This document shows positions 42,637-52,230 of a stretch of 64,000 nucleotides of DNA, piece by piece (positions within the stretch are counted from its first letter, which is position 1; each line of letters starts with the position of its first letter). Origin of the DNA: Comamonadaceae bacterium. Lineage in GTDB: Bacteria > Pseudomonadota > Gammaproteobacteria > Burkholderiales > Burkholderiaceae_C. Location: the NCBI GenBank assembly GCA_027486255.1, contig JAIXPL010000001.1, positions 24,643 to 88,642 on the forward strand. Reading direction: 5' to 3'. Under the pieces are notes generated by a model. That model ran no database searches. It was given only the letters and a program-made list of their open reading frames with translations, and had not been told where the DNA came from. The position numbers were made by a program, and so were the translations under genes.

Positions 42637-44451
42637 ATGTCCAAGGTTTCCACCGCTTCCCAAATGCGTTCCCACTACTGCGGTCTGGTGACCGATGAGC
42701 TGCTCGGCCAGACCGTCACGCTGTGTGGCTGGGTCAACCGCCGCCGAGACCACGGTGGCGTGATCTTCGTGGACCTGCGCGACCGCGAAGGCTATGTGCA
42801 AGTGGTCTGCGACCCCGACCGCGCCGAGATGTTCGCCATCGCCGAGGACCTGCGCAACGAGTTCTGCGTGCAGGTCAAGGGCCTGGTCAGGAAGCGCCCC
42901 GAGGGGACCGAGAACAACAACCTCAAGAGCGGCAAGATCGAGGTGCTGTGCCATGAACTGGTGGTGCTCAACACCAGCGTCACGCCCCCGTTCCAGCTCG
43001 ATGACGACAACCTCTCCGAGACCACACGCCTGACGCACCGCGTGCTGGACCTGCGCCGCCCCTACATGCAGAACAACCTCATGCTGCGCTACCGCGTGGC
43101 CATGGGGGTGCGCAAGTTCCTCGATGCCCACGGCTTCGTGGACATCGAGACCCCCATGCTCACCAAGAGCACGCCCGAGGGTGCGCGCGACTACCTGGTG
43201 CCCAGCCGCGTGCACGATGGCCACTTCTTTGCGCTGCCGCAGTCGCCCCAGCTGTTCAAACAGCTGCTGATGGTGGCCGGCTTTGACCGGTATTACCAGA
43301 TCACCAAGTGCTTTCGCGACGAAGACCTGCGCGCTGACCGCCAGCCCGAATTCACGCAGATCGATATCGAAACCTCGTTCATGTCCGAGCAGGACATCCG
43401 TGACATGTTCCAGGGCATGATCACTGACATCTTCCGCAGCACCATGAACGTGGACCTCGGCGACTTCCCCGTGATGCCTTATGGCGAGGCGATGCACCGC
43501 TTCGGCTCGGACAAGCCCGACCTGCGCGTGAACCTGGAATTCACCGAGCTCACCGAGGTGATGAAGGATGTGGACTTCAAGGTCTTCAGCGGCCCGGCCA
43601 CCACCCCCGGTGGCCGCGTGGTGGCCCTGCGCGTGCCCGGCGGCGCCGAGATGAGCCGCGGTGAGATCGATGGCTACACCGAGTTCGTCAAAATCTACGG
43701 CGCCAAGGGCCTGGCCTGGATCAAGGTCAACGATGCGGCCGCCGGCCGCGAGGGCCTGCAAAGCCCCATCGTCAAGAACATCCATGACGCGGCGATCGCC
43801 GAGATCCTCAAGCGCACTGGCGCGCAGAGCGGCGACCTGCTGTTCTTCGGCGCCGACAAGGCCAAGGTGGTCAACGACAGCATCGGCGCCTTGCGCCTGA
43901 AGGTCGGCCACAGCGAGTTCGGCAAGAAAACGGGCCTGTTCACCGCCGGCTGGAAGCCGCTGTGGGTGGTTGATTTCCCTATGTTCGAGTTCGACGAGGA
44001 AGGCCAGCGCTGGAGCGCCGTGCACCATCCCTTCACGGCACCCAAGGACGGCCACGAGGACTTCATGGACACCGATCCCGGCCGCTGCATCGCCAAGGCC
44101 TACGACATGGTGCTCAACGGCTGGGAACTCGGTGGCGGCTCGGTGCGTATCCACCGTGCCGACGTGCAGAGCAAGGTGTTCAGTGCCCTCAAGATCGGCC
44201 CCGAGGAAGCACAGCAGAAGTTCGGCTTCCTGCTTGACGCCCTGCAGTACGGCGCGCCCCCGCACGGCGGCTTGGCCTTCGGCCTGGACCGCCTGGTCAC
44301 GCTGATGACGGGCGCCGAGTCCATCCGCGACGTGATCGCCTTCCCCAAGACCCAACGCGCCCAGTGCTTGCTCACACAGGCGCCCAGCCCGGTTGACGAG
44401 AAGCAGCTGCGCGAGCTGCACATCCGCCTGCGCAACCTGCAGCCGGCCTGA
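42637..44451 (+). CDS. aspS: Aspartyl-tRNA synthetase
   Basis: 604-residue class II synthetase charging tRNA-Asp. The start at 42637 gives [25 protein letters not shown]. The N-terminal OB-fold binds the anticodon ([26 protein letters not shown]). Motif 2 is in [20 protein letters not shown], the bacterial GAD insertion spans roughly 285-430, and motif 3 is in [13 protein letters not shown]. It may be the non-discriminating type, as in bacteria without asparaginyl-tRNA synthetase, which the window cannot show. Confidence 0.98.
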   Translation: MSKVSTASQMRSHYCGLVTDELLGQTVTLCGWVNRRRDHGGVIFVDLRDREGYVQVVCDPDRAEMFAIAEDLRNEFCVQVKGLVRKRPEGTENNNLKSGKIEVLCHELVVLNTSVTPPFQLDDDNLSETTRLTHRVLDLRRPYMQNNLMLRYRVAMGVRKFLDAHGFVDIETPMLTKSTPEGARDYLVPSRVHDGHFFALPQSPQLFKQLLMVAGFDRYYQITKCFRDEDLRADRQPEFTQIDIETSFMSEQDIRDMFQGMITDIFRSTMNVDLGDFPVMPYGEAMHRFGSDKPDLRVNLEFTELTEVMKDVDFKVFSGPATTPGGRVVALRVPGGAEMSRGEIDGYTEFVKIYGAKGLAWIKVNDAAAGREGLQSPIVKNIHDAAIAEILKRTGAQSGDLLFFGADKAKVVNDSIGALRLKVGHSEFGKKTGLFTAGWKPLWVVDFPMFEFDEEGQRWSAVHHPFTAPKDGHEDFMDTDPGRCIAKAYDMVLNGWELGGGSVRIHRADVQSKVFSALKIGPEEAQQKFGFLLDALQYGAPPHGGLAFGLDRLVTLMTGAESIRDVIAFPKTQRAQCLLTQAPSPVDEKQLRELHIRLRNLQPA

Positions 44452-44475
44452 GTCTGGTCTTCAGCGGCGCGAACG

Positions 44476-44499
44476 ACGCCACCTTCGGGTGGCGTTTTT
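44476..44499 (+). terminator. Terminator of aspS
   Basis: Perfect arms ACGCCACC and GGTGGCGT with a TTCG tetraloop and a run of T's, 24 bp after the stop. Confidence 0.93.
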
Positions 44500-44527
44500 C
44501 ATGGCGGGGGCTTCCTAGAATGGGGCG

Positions 44528-45010
44528 ATGACGGTCTCACCCGACTACAAGATCCCCCGCTCGGTGCTGGTGGTGATCCACACGCCCGAGGCGCAGGTGC
44601 TGCTGATCGAGCGGGTTGGCCATTCTGGCTTTTGGCAGAGCGTGACCGGCTCGATCGATGAAGCCGACAAGAGCCTGCGCCACACCGCCCAGCGCGAGGT
44701 GTGGGAGGAAACCGGCATCGAGGCGCCGCTGAAGGCCTTTCGCGACTGGAAGCTCAGCAACACCTATGAGATCTACCCGGCCTGGCGCCACCGCTATGCC
44801 CCGGGGGTGACGCACAACACCGAGCGTGTCTTTAGCCTGTGCGTGCCGGCCGGCACGCCCGTGCGCCTGTCGCCCCGTGAGCACCAGGCCTTCCAGTGGC
44901 TGGACTGGTGCGCGGCCGCTGACGCCTGCTTCTCCGCCTCCAACGCCGAAGCCGTGCTCTGGCTGCCCCGCTTCCATGGCCTGACGGCCCTCCAGGGCCC
45001 TGCATCGTGA
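44528..45010 (+). CDS. nudB: Dihydroneopterin triphosphate diphosphatase
   Basis: 160-residue Nudix hydrolase. It removes pyrophosphate from dihydroneopterin triphosphate in folate synthesis. The Nudix box is GSIDEADKSLRHTAQREVWEETGIE, with an Asp in place of the first Glu. It opens with YKIPRSVLVVIHTPEAQVLLIER, typical of NudB. folE, the preceding pathway step, lies 4 kb downstream in the same direction. Confidence 0.9.
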   Translation: MTVSPDYKIPRSVLVVIHTPEAQVLLIERVGHSGFWQSVTGSIDEADKSLRHTAQREVWEETGIEAPLKAFRDWKLSNTYEIYPAWRHRYAPGVTHNTERVFSLCVPAGTPVRLSPREHQAFQWLDWCAAADACFSASNAEAVLWLPRFHGLTALQGPAS

Positions 45011-46248
45011 GCCTTGCTTCCTTCACTCCCGCTGTGCAGCCCGCCTCCTGCGACCTGCTGCAGGGCGGGCGCGACTTTTTTCCGGCGCTCATCCGTGCCC
45101 TGGATGCGGCGCAATACTGGGTGCAGCTCGAGACCTACATCTTCGATCTCCACGGTGAGGCTGCCCAGGTGGCCGAAGCCCTCATGCGCGCTGCCCGCCG
45201 CGGCGTGACGGTGCAGGTGCTGGTCGATGGCGTGGGTACCGCGCCGCTGAGCCCCGTCTGGCTGCAGGCCCTGAGCGAGGCGGGCGTGCAATGGCAGGTT
45301 TATTCGCCGGTGCGAGGCCGCTGGGATCTGCTCAAGCTGCTGCTGGCACCAGGTCGCTGGCGGCGGCTGCACCGCAAGCTCTGCGTCATTGACAAGCAGC
45401 TGCTGTTTTGCGGCGGCATCAACGTGCTGGACGACCTGTACGACCCCAACCACGGCCCGCTGCAGGCGCCGCGCTTTGACTTCACCGTGCAGGTGGCCGG
45501 TGCCGTGGCCCGGCAGGCCTGCGATGTCATGGCCCAGCTGTGGTGGCGGGTGCAGGCGGGCGACAGCATGCGCCACCGCCAGCTCACCCAGGCCTGGGAG
45601 GCCTGGCGCGAGGCCGGCCAGGCCGCGCGCATGGGCGCCGAGCGGGTGTTGCAGCCGCCGCCGCTGGCCGGAGACGCCCGTGCCCTGCTGGTGCTGCGCG
45701 ACAACCTGCGCTTTCGCAACAGCATCGAGCGCGCCTACCGCAAGGCCATCGGCCGGGCCCGTGAGGAGGTGCTGATCGCCAACGCCTATTTCCTGCCGGG
45801 CGGCCGCCTCAAGCGCGCCCTGGTGCTGGCCGCCCGCCGCGGCGTGAAGGTCACGCTCTTGCTGCAGGGCCGTTACGAGTACTTCATGCAGTACCACGCA
45901 GCCCGCTCGGTTTACCACGCGCTGCTGCAGGAGGGCGTGGTGATCCACGAATACGAGACCAGCTTCCTGCATGCCAAGGTGGCGGTGGTGGACGGGCAGT
46001 GGTCCACGGTCGGGTCGTCGAACCTCGACCCCTTGAGCTTGCTGCTGGCGCGCGAGGCCAATGTGGTGATGGAGGACCGCGCCTTCGCGCAGACCCTGCG
46101 CGCCCGCCTGCTTGCGGCCATCGCCAGCCACGGCCGCCTGGTGCGCCCCGAGGACCACGGCCGCCGCCCCTGGCGTCAGCGCTTGCTCGATCAGCTGGCC
46201 TACGGGCTCATGCGCCTGGCCCTGCTGCTCACCGGCCACCGCTACTGA
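45007..46248 (+). CDS. clsB: Cardiolipin synthase ClsB type (phospholipase D family)
   Basis: 413 residues starting at a GTG that overlaps the nudB stop. Two HKD motifs: HRKLCVIDKQLLFCGGIN (about 122-139) and HAKVAVVDGQWSTVGSSNLDP (about 322-342). It lacks the N-terminal membrane helices of ClsA, as ClsB does. It condenses phosphatidylglycerol (or other lipids) into cardiolipin at the inner membrane. Confidence 0.93.
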   Translation: MSLASFTPAVQPASCDLLQGGRDFFPALIRALDAAQYWVQLETYIFDLHGEAAQVAEALMRAARRGVTVQVLVDGVGTAPLSPVWLQALSEAGVQWQVYSPVRGRWDLLKLLLAPGRWRRLHRKLCVIDKQLLFCGGINVLDDLYDPNHGPLQAPRFDFTVQVAGAVARQACDVMAQLWWRVQAGDSMRHRQLTQAWEAWREAGQAARMGAERVLQPPPLAGDARALLVLRDNLRFRNSIERAYRKAIGRAREEVLIANAYFLPGGRLKRALVLAARRGVKVTLLLQGRYEYFMQYHAARSVYHALLQEGVVIHEYETSFLHAKVAVVDGQWSTVGSSNLDPLSLLLAREANVVMEDRAFAQTLRARLLAAIASHGRLVRPEDHGRRPWRQRLLDQLAYGLMRLALLLTGHRY

Positions 46249-46249
46249 G

Positions 46250-47299
46250 ATGGCCCGCCCCGACGACCTCATCGTGCTGCGGCCGCAGGGCCTGTATTGC
46301 CCGGCCGGCGATTTCTACATCGACCCCTGGCGGCCGGTGCACCGCGCCGTCATCACCCACGCGCATGCGGATCACGCTCGGCCCGGCCACGGTCACTACC
46401 TGGCGTCGGCGTCCGGTGAAGGCGTGCTGCGTGCCCGCCTCGGTGGTATTTCCCTGCAGACCCTGCCTTATGGCGAACGCATCAGCCACCACGGCGTCGA
46501 GCTGTCCTTGCACCCGGCCGGCCATGTGCTGGGCTCGGCCCAGGTGCGGTTGTCGCATGGCGGCCGCACCTGGGTGGCCAGCGGCGACTACAAGGTCGCG
46601 CCCGACCGCACCTGCACGCCCTTCGAGCCCGTGCGCTGCGAGGTGTTCATCACCGAGTCCACCTTCGGCCTGCCCATCTACCGCTGGCGCCCCGACGAGG
46701 AGCTGTTTGCCGACATCCACCGCTGGTGGGCTGCCAACGCCGCTGATGGCCGGGTGAGCGTGCTCATGGGCTACAGCTTCGGCAAGGCCCAGCGCCTGCT
46801 CAGCGGCCTGGGCGGCGGCCCCGCCCCCATCCTGGTGCACTCTGCGGTGGCGGCCTTGAACGAGGCCTACCGCGCTGCCGGCGTGGCCCTGCCCGAGACC
46901 CTGCCGCTGGCCCGCTGGACCACGGCCGCCAAGGCGCGCGAGGCGGGCCTGGCCGGGGCGCTGCTGCTGTGCCCGCCCAACGCCGCCACGCCCCAGTTGC
47001 TGCGCCGTCTGGGCGAGACTTCCATCGCCTTTGCCAGTGGCTGGATGCAGCTGCGCGGTGCACGCCGCCGCGCCGGGCACGACCGCGGCTTCGTCGTCAG
47101 CGACCACGCCGACTGGCCGGGCCTGCAGGCCGCTATCGCGGCCACGGGGGCGGAGCGCGTCATCGTCACGCATGGCAGCGTCGACGTGCTGGTGCGCTAT
47201 CTGCAGGCGCAGGGCCTGCAGGCCGAGGCCTTTGAAACGCAGTACGGCAACGAAGCGGCCGAGGCCCCCACAACCGCCGAGGACGGAGCCGCGGCATGA
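46250..47299 (+). CDS. Ligase-associated DNA exonuclease (metallo-beta-lactamase/beta-CASP)
   Basis: 349 residues from the ATG at 46250. Zinc motif HAHADHARPGH near residue 34, LHPAGHVLGSAQV near 85, GDYK near 110 and the beta-CASP part with LMGYSFGKAQRLL. This exonuclease family occurs next to ATP-dependent DNA ligases and, in many genomes, an Lhr helicase and a PdeM-type phosphoesterase. Only the ligase is present here, overlapping by 4 bp. A DNA repair role is inferred from the family. Confidence 0.92.
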   Translation: MARPDDLIVLRPQGLYCPAGDFYIDPWRPVHRAVITHAHADHARPGHGHYLASASGEGVLRARLGGISLQTLPYGERISHHGVELSLHPAGHVLGSAQVRLSHGGRTWVASGDYKVAPDRTCTPFEPVRCEVFITESTFGLPIYRWRPDEELFADIHRWWAANAADGRVSVLMGYSFGKAQRLLSGLGGGPAPILVHSAVAALNEAYRAAGVALPETLPLARWTTAAKAREAGLAGALLLCPPNAATPQLLRRLGETSIAFASGWMQLRGARRRAGHDRGFVVSDHADWPGLQAAIAATGAERVIVTHGSVDVLVRYLQAQGLQAEAFETQYGNEAAEAPTTAEDGAAA

Positions 47300-49086
47300 A
47301 GCGCTTTGCCACGCTGTACGCCGAGCTCGACGCCACCACCTCCACGGCGGCCAAGGTGGCGGCGCTGCAGCGCTACCTGGCCGAGGCCCCGCCGGACGAT
47401 GCGGCCTGGGCTGTCTACTTTCTGGCGGGTGGCCGACCACGGCAGGTGGTTCGCACCTCGGTGCTGCGCGCGCTGGCCTGCGAGTTGGCGGCCCTGCCGG
47501 ACTGGCTGTTTGAGGCCAGTTACCAGGCCGTGGGCGACCTGGCCGAGACCATCGCGCATGTGCTGCCCCCCGGCCAGGCCCCGGACGAGGCCCCGCTGGC
47601 TGAGTGGGTGCAGCAACGCCTATTGCCACTGCGCGGCTTGCCCGAGCCGGAGCTGCGCGTGCGCATTCAAACGCAGTGGGCGGGCCTCGATAGCCTGGGC
47701 CGCATGCTCTGGGTCAAGCTCGCCGGCGGCGGCTTTCGCGTGGGTGTGAGCCGGCTGCTCGTGCAGCGGGCCCTGGCGCAGCATGCGGGGCTTGAGCCGA
47801 GTCTGGTGGCCCAGCGCATGATGGGCTACACCGATGCCCGCTCGCCCCCCACAGCGGCCGCCTATGCCGCGCTGATCGCGCCCGCGCAGGCCGGTTCGGC
47901 CGGTGCGCCAACAGATGGCCGGCCCTATCCCTTCTTCCTGGCCCATGCGCTGCTGCCCGAGGCGCCGCTGCACGAGTGCCTGGGTCCGCTTGAGCAGTGG
48001 CTGGTGGAATGGAAGTACGACGGCATTCGCGCGCAGCTGGTCAAGCGCGCCGGCCGGGTGTGGATCTGGTCACGCGGCGAGGAACTGGTCACCGAGGCCT
48101 TCCCCGAGCTGCTGCCCCTGGCCCAGGCCTTGCCCGAGGGCACGGTGCTCGATGGCGAGCTGCTGGCCTGGCAAGGGCCTGCGCCAGGCTCGCCGGGCCC
48201 GGGCCTGTGGGGCAGCGGCCGTCCGGCCCCTTTCAAGCTGCTGCAGCAGCGTCTGGGCCGCAAGCGGCTCAGTGCCCAGTTGCTTGCGCGTGCGCCCGTC
48301 GTGTTCCTGGCCTACGACCTGCTGGAGGCCGACGGCCAGGACCTGCGCGCCTTGCCCCAGGGGCAGCGGCGCCAGCGGCTGGAGGAGGGTCTGCGTGGCA
48401 CGGGCCTGGCCGTCTCACCGGCGCTGCGTGAGCCTGACTGGGCCCAGGTCACCCTGGCTCGCCAGGCCGCCCGCGAACTGGGTGTGGAGGGCCTGATGCT
48501 CAAGCGCCTGGATTCGGCCTATGGCGTGGGCCGCACCCGCCAGGGGGGGCTGTGGTGGAAATGGAAGGTCGATCCCATGACGGTCGATGGCGTGCTCATC
48601 TACGCCCAGGCCGGCCATGGCCGCCGGGCTTCGCTGTACACCGACTACACCTTTGCGGTGTGGAACCGCCCGCCCGCCAGCGCCGAGGAGGCGCAGGCCG
48701 TCATCGAGTCCATTGCGCGCGGCGAGCCGCTGCCGGCCCAGCCCGGCCAGGCCCTGACGGCGCAGCCGCTGCAATTGGTGGCCTTTACCAAGGCCTATTC
48801 GGGCCTGACTGACGAGGAGTTCAAGCAGGTCGATGCCGTGATCCGCCGCAGCACCCTGCAGAAGTTCGGGCCCGTGCGCAGCGTGCGGCCCAGCCTGGTG
48901 TTCGAGCTGGCCTTCGAGGGCATCCAGGCCAGCCCGCGCCACAAAAGCGGCGTGGCCCTGCGCTTTCCCCGCATGGCGCGCCTGCGGCCCGACAAGCCGC
49001 TGCACGAGGCCAGCACCCTGGCCGAGTTGCAGGCCCTGATGGCGGCTCTTGACCCTGCGGGGTCCTCCGCGACCTCTAGCCCTTAG
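47296..49086 (+). CDS. ATP-dependent DNA ligase
   Basis: 596 residues. The N-terminal DNA-binding domain (about 1-190) leads to the nucleotidyltransferase core with the adenylated K240 in EWKYDGIRAQL, motif III in FLAYDLLEADGQDL, motif IV in EGLMLKRLDSAY and motif V in WWKWKVDP. The OB domain includes LVFELAFEGIQASPRHKSGVALRFPR. It is a second, repair-type ligase besides the NAD-dependent LigA. It forms a two-gene unit with the exonuclease. Confidence 0.95.
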   Translation: MKRFATLYAELDATTSTAAKVAALQRYLAEAPPDDAAWAVYFLAGGRPRQVVRTSVLRALACELAALPDWLFEASYQAVGDLAETIAHVLPPGQAPDEAPLAEWVQQRLLPLRGLPEPELRVRIQTQWAGLDSLGRMLWVKLAGGGFRVGVSRLLVQRALAQHAGLEPSLVAQRMMGYTDARSPPTAAAYAALIAPAQAGSAGAPTDGRPYPFFLAHALLPEAPLHECLGPLEQWLVEWKYDGIRAQLVKRAGRVWIWSRGEELVTEAFPELLPLAQALPEGTVLDGELLAWQGPAPGSPGPGLWGSGRPAPFKLLQQRLGRKRLSAQLLARAPVVFLAYDLLEADGQDLRALPQGQRRQRLEEGLRGTGLAVSPALREPDWAQVTLARQAARELGVEGLMLKRLDSAYGVGRTRQGGLWWKWKVDPMTVDGVLIYAQAGHGRRASLYTDYTFAVWNRPPASAEEAQAVIESIARGEPLPAQPGQALTAQPLQLVAFTKAYSGLTDEEFKQVDAVIRRSTLQKFGPVRSVRPSLVFELAFEGIQASPRHKSGVALRFPRMARLRPDKPLHEASTLAELQALMAALDPAGSSATSSP

Positions 49087-49135
49087 TCGGCTGTATTCGT
49101 CTTGTGACAAAACATTGATACCATTGGAGATGCTT

Positions 49136-49864
49136 ATGAAATCAACTCCAGCCCTTGACCCGGACGTGCTTCCCGACGAGGGCGTACCCATGTCGGTGAA
49201 GATTCGCGAGCGCATCCAGAAGTCGCGCAAGCGCTTCAATGCCAACGACAACATCGCCGAGTTCATCGAACCGGGTGACATGGACAAGCTGCTGGACGAG
49301 GTCGAGGTCAAGATGCAGGGCGTGCTCGAGAGCCTGGTCATCGACACGGCTAACGACCACAACACCAATGACACCGCGCGCCGCGTGGCCAAGATGTACC
49401 TCACCGAGGTCTTCAAGGGCCGCTACGTCAATGCGCCGGCCGTCACCGAATTCCCCAACGCCGAGCACCTCAATGAGCTGATGATCGTTGGCCCCATCCG
49501 GGTCCGCAGTGCCTGCTCGCACCATTTCTGCCCGGTGATCGGCCAGGTCTGGATCGGCGTGATGCCCAATGAGCGCACCAACGTCATCGGCCTGTCCAAA
49601 TACGCGCGCCTGGCCGAGTGGGTCATGGGACGTCCGCAGATCCAGGAAGAGGCGGTGGTCATGCTGGCCGACCTGATCCAGGAAAAAACCCAGCCCGACG
49701 GCCTGGCCATCGTGATGGAAGCCACCCACTTTTGCATGGGCTGGCGCGGCGTGAAGGACCTGGACAGCAAGATGATCAATTCGGTCATGCGCGGTGTGTT
49801 CCTCAAGGACTCCAACCTGCGCCGCGAATTCCTGTCCTTGATTCCCAAGCGGACCATCGATTGA
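49136..49864 (+). CDS. folE: GTP cyclohydrolase I
   Basis: 242 residues from the ATG at 49136, with GGAGA 5 bp upstream. It converts GTP to dihydroneopterin triphosphate, first step of folate. Zinc ligands are in RVRSACSHHFCPVIG and ATHFCMGWRG; LSKYARLAEWVMGRPQIQEE is the GTP-site helix. The N-terminus is about 30-40 residues longer than E. coli FolE. A BLUF gene follows 63 bp later. Confidence 0.96.
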   Translation: MKSTPALDPDVLPDEGVPMSVKIRERIQKSRKRFNANDNIAEFIEPGDMDKLLDEVEVKMQGVLESLVIDTANDHNTNDTARRVAKMYLTEVFKGRYVNAPAVTEFPNAEHLNELMIVGPIRVRSACSHHFCPVIGQVWIGVMPNERTNVIGLSKYARLAEWVMGRPQIQEEAVVMLADLIQEKTQPDGLAIVMEATHFCMGWRGVKDLDSKMINSVMRGVFLKDSNLRREFLSLIPKRTID

Positions 49865-49927
49865 TTTTCCCTGGGGCGGCCCTGTCGGCGGCCCTGTCTT
49901 CCTCCCTTCGGTTTGCAGGCACAAAAC

Positions 49928-50353
49928 ATGTTGGTTCGTCTGATCTACGCCAGCCGCGCAGTTGATCCCCAGTCCTCCGAGGCCACCGAGGCCATCCTCA
50001 CCAGTTCGCGCAGCCATAACCCGGCCTGGGGCATCACCGGCATTCTTTGCTACGGCAACGGCATCTATCTGCAGGCCCTCGAAGGAGGCCGCACGGCCGT
50101 CAACGAGCTCTACGGCCAAATCCAGCGCGATCCGCGCCACAAGGACGTGGTGCTGCTGAGCTACGCCGAAATCAATGAACGCAGTTTCGGCGGCTGGACC
50201 ATGGGTCTGGTGAACCTGGCCAAGCTCAATACGTCCATCGTGCTCAAGTACTCTGAAAAGCCCGAGCTCGACCCCTACGCCGTCTCTGGCGATGTGGCCC
50301 TGGCCCTGCTGCAGGAGCTGATGGTCACCGCCTCCATCATGGGCCGGACCTGA
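49928..50353 (+). CDS. BLUF-domain blue-light sensor
   Basis: 141 residues, a stand-alone BLUF photoreceptor binding FAD. The key hydrogen-bond residues are all present: Y7 (RLIYASR), N31 and Q49 (HNPAWGITG, YLQALEG), with W90 and M92 (FGGWTMG) that transmit the signal. The C-terminal about 45 residues form helices that in short BLUF proteins contact a partner. No output domain is fused. It is in the same direction as folE; with which partner it works is unknown. Confidence 0.94.
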   Translation: MLVRLIYASRAVDPQSSEATEAILTSSRSHNPAWGITGILCYGNGIYLQALEGGRTAVNELYGQIQRDPRHKDVVLLSYAEINERSFGGWTMGLVNLAKLNTSIVLKYSEKPELDPYAVSGDVALALLQELMVTASIMGRT

Positions 50354-50364
50354 CGGCGCAGCCC

Positions 50365-51240
50365 ATGGCCCGTTTGCTTGCGGGCTGCGACTTCTCCAGC
50401 AGCCCCAGCCGGCGCAAGCCCATCGTATTTGCCACGGGCACGCTCGAGCGGGGCCGGGTGCAATTGCTGGGACTCGAGCGCATCGAATCCCTTGACGCCT
50501 TCTCCGATTGGCTCGCGCGCGACCAGTCCTGGCTCTGCGGCTTCGATTTCCCCTTCGGCCTGCCGCGCGAGCTGGTGCAGGCCCTGGGCTGGCCGCTGGC
50601 CTGGCCCGAGTGCATGCGCCACTATGCCGGTCTCACGCGCGAAGAGATCCGCCAGGCCTTCGCCGGGTTTTGCAACAGCCGCCCCGTAGGCGGCAAGTTC
50701 GCCCACCGCGCCACCGACCTGCCGGCCGGCTCGAGTTCCTCCATGAAATGGGTCAACCCGCCTGTGGCCTACATGCTGCATGCAGGTGTGCCCCGCCTTC
50801 TGCAGGCCGGCGTGCACCTGCCGGTGCTCCTGAGCGCGCCAGCGGCCCGCGCGGCCGCACCGCAGACGGCGCATCTGCCCGAGCGCGTGGGCCTGGAAGC
50901 CTACCCGGGCCTGCTGGCGCGTGAGCTGCTGCAGGCCAGCGGCAGCCCCCGGCGCAGCTACAAGAACGATGCCAAGGCCCTGCAGACGCCTGAGCGGCTG
51001 ATTGCGCGCAAAGACCTGCTCACGGCGCTCGAGAATGGCCAGACGCGCCTGGGTCTGCGCCTGAAGCTCAGCCATGCGCAGCGCGATGCGCTGGTCGACG
51101 ATGGCAGTGGCGATGCGCTCGATGCCGTGCTCTGCCTGGTGCAGGCCGCCTGGGCCGAGCAGCAGCACCAGCAAGGCCATGCACGCTTTGGCCTGCCGGA
51201 CCATGCCGATGCCCTGGAAGGGTGGATCATCACGGCCTGA
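50365..51240 (+). CDS. DUF429 domain protein
   Basis: 291 residues with the DUF429 pattern: an N-terminal GCDFSSSPSRRKPI, WLCGFDFPFGLPREL, HRATDLPAG, GLEAYPGLLAREL, SYKNDAK and SGDALDAVLCLVQAAW. These form an RNase H-like fold with conserved acids (D9, D64 region, D near 250). The activity is not established. It starts 11 bp after the BLUF gene. Confidence 0.9.
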   Translation: MARLLAGCDFSSSPSRRKPIVFATGTLERGRVQLLGLERIESLDAFSDWLARDQSWLCGFDFPFGLPRELVQALGWPLAWPECMRHYAGLTREEIRQAFAGFCNSRPVGGKFAHRATDLPAGSSSSMKWVNPPVAYMLHAGVPRLLQAGVHLPVLLSAPAARAAAPQTAHLPERVGLEAYPGLLARELLQASGSPRRSYKNDAKALQTPERLIARKDLLTALENGQTRLGLRLKLSHAQRDALVDDGSGDALDAVLCLVQAAWAEQQHQQGHARFGLPDHADALEGWIITA

Positions 51241-51313
51241 GCCCATGGGCAAGGGAGACTCGCCTGGATTCGAGAAAGGGCCGGACGTGGATGGGCGCAG
51301 TTGGTGGAAACGA

Positions 51314-51841
51314 ATGAGCAAGGCCTGCTTGCGGCGCACGCCGCGCGCCTCCATGGTCCTGGCCTGGCTGCTGCTGTCCGTGGGGCCCGGTTTGCTTCAC
51401 GCGCAGGCCCAGACCTGGCGCGCCACGGTGGTCCATGTCACCGATGGCGACACCGTGTATGTGCGCGGCCCGCACGAGCAACAGACCGTGCCGGTGCGGC
51501 TCCAGGGCATCGATGCGCCGGAGATCTGCCAGGCCGGCGGTGAAGCCGCCCGCGAAGCGCTGCAGGCCCTGGTGGGGCAGCAGACCGTCACCCTGGTGGG
51601 CAGCGGCCATGACAGCTATGGCCGCGAGCTGGCGCGCCTGTACTGGCAGGGCCAGGATGTGGGCCGCTGGATGGTGGCCCAGGGCCATGCCTGGTCTTAC
51701 CGCCTCGGGCAGGATCCCAGCCCCTATCTGCAGGAGCAGCGGCAAGCCCAGGCGGCCCGGCGGGGCCTGTTTGCCCAGGATCGGCCTGAGCCGCCGCGCC
51801 AGTTCAGGCAGCGCCACGGCTCCTGCAAGCCGGGCGGCTGA
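51314..51841 (+). CDS. Secreted thermonuclease-family (SNase) nuclease
   Basis: 175 residues from the ATG at 51314 with a signal peptide (MVLAWLLLSVGPGLLHAQA). The SNase domain has VTDGDTVYV, the catalytic VPVRLQGIDAPEI (Arg and Asp) and DSYGRELARLYWQGQDVGRWMVAQGHAW. It probably degrades extracellular or periplasmic nucleic acids with Ca2+. An in-frame ATG at 51245 would add a non-hydrophobic leader and is less likely. Confidence 0.93.
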   Translation: MSKACLRRTPRASMVLAWLLLSVGPGLLHAQAQTWRATVVHVTDGDTVYVRGPHEQQTVPVRLQGIDAPEICQAGGEAAREALQALVGQQTVTLVGSGHDSYGRELARLYWQGQDVGRWMVAQGHAWSYRLGQDPSPYLQEQRQAQAARRGLFAQDRPEPPRQFRQRHGSCKPGG

Positions 51842-51859
51842 GTGCGCGCGGCTCGGGGA

Positions 51860-52186
51860 TCAGGGCCGCACGATGATGTCGTTGCGCACCGCGCGCACAT
51901 TACGGCTGTTGCGCGCAATTTGTTCGGCCTTGCTCTTTTCTTCCGCGGAGGTGGCAAAGCCTGAGAGCTGCACCGTGCCGTTGAGTGTTTCGACGCTGAT
52001 GGAGCCGGCCGAGACGATCTTGTCTTCCACAAATTTGGCCTTGATGGCCGTGGTGATGGCGGCGTCGTCGACATAGGCGCCGGCGGTCTCCTGGCCTCGC
52101 ATCACGGCGCAGCCGCTCAGCAGCGTGGCGCCCGTGAGGGTGGCCAGCGCCAGGATGCGCAGCAGGCGGGTGGGTTGGTGTGTCAT
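51860..52186 (-). CDS. BON-domain lipoprotein
   Basis: 108 residues with a lipobox LLSGC (Cys 26). A BON domain follows (AAITTAIKAKFVEDKIVSAGSISVETLNGTVQLSGFATSAEEKSKAEQIAR), as in OsmY and DolP. Such proteins bind phospholipid and support outer-membrane integrity. It is the last gene of the leftward YqjD/YqjE-like cluster. Confidence 0.92.
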   Translation of the reverse strand: MTHQPTRLLRILALATLTGATLLSGCAVMRGQETAGAYVDDAAITTAIKAKFVEDKIVSAGSISVETLNGTVQLSGFATSAEEKSKAEQIARNSRNVRAVRNDIIVRP

Positions 52187-52230
52187 GGTGGTCTTCCTTG
52201 GGGTGGTTGCAGATGGGGGTGGGCCCAGGC

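Noticed and set aside
42529..44421. A 630-codon open frame antisense to aspS
   Set aside because: It mirrors aspS codon for codon, as expected in high-GC genes where the opposite frame lacks stops. Its product is His/Gly/Leu-rich without any motif, and aspS is unmistakable.
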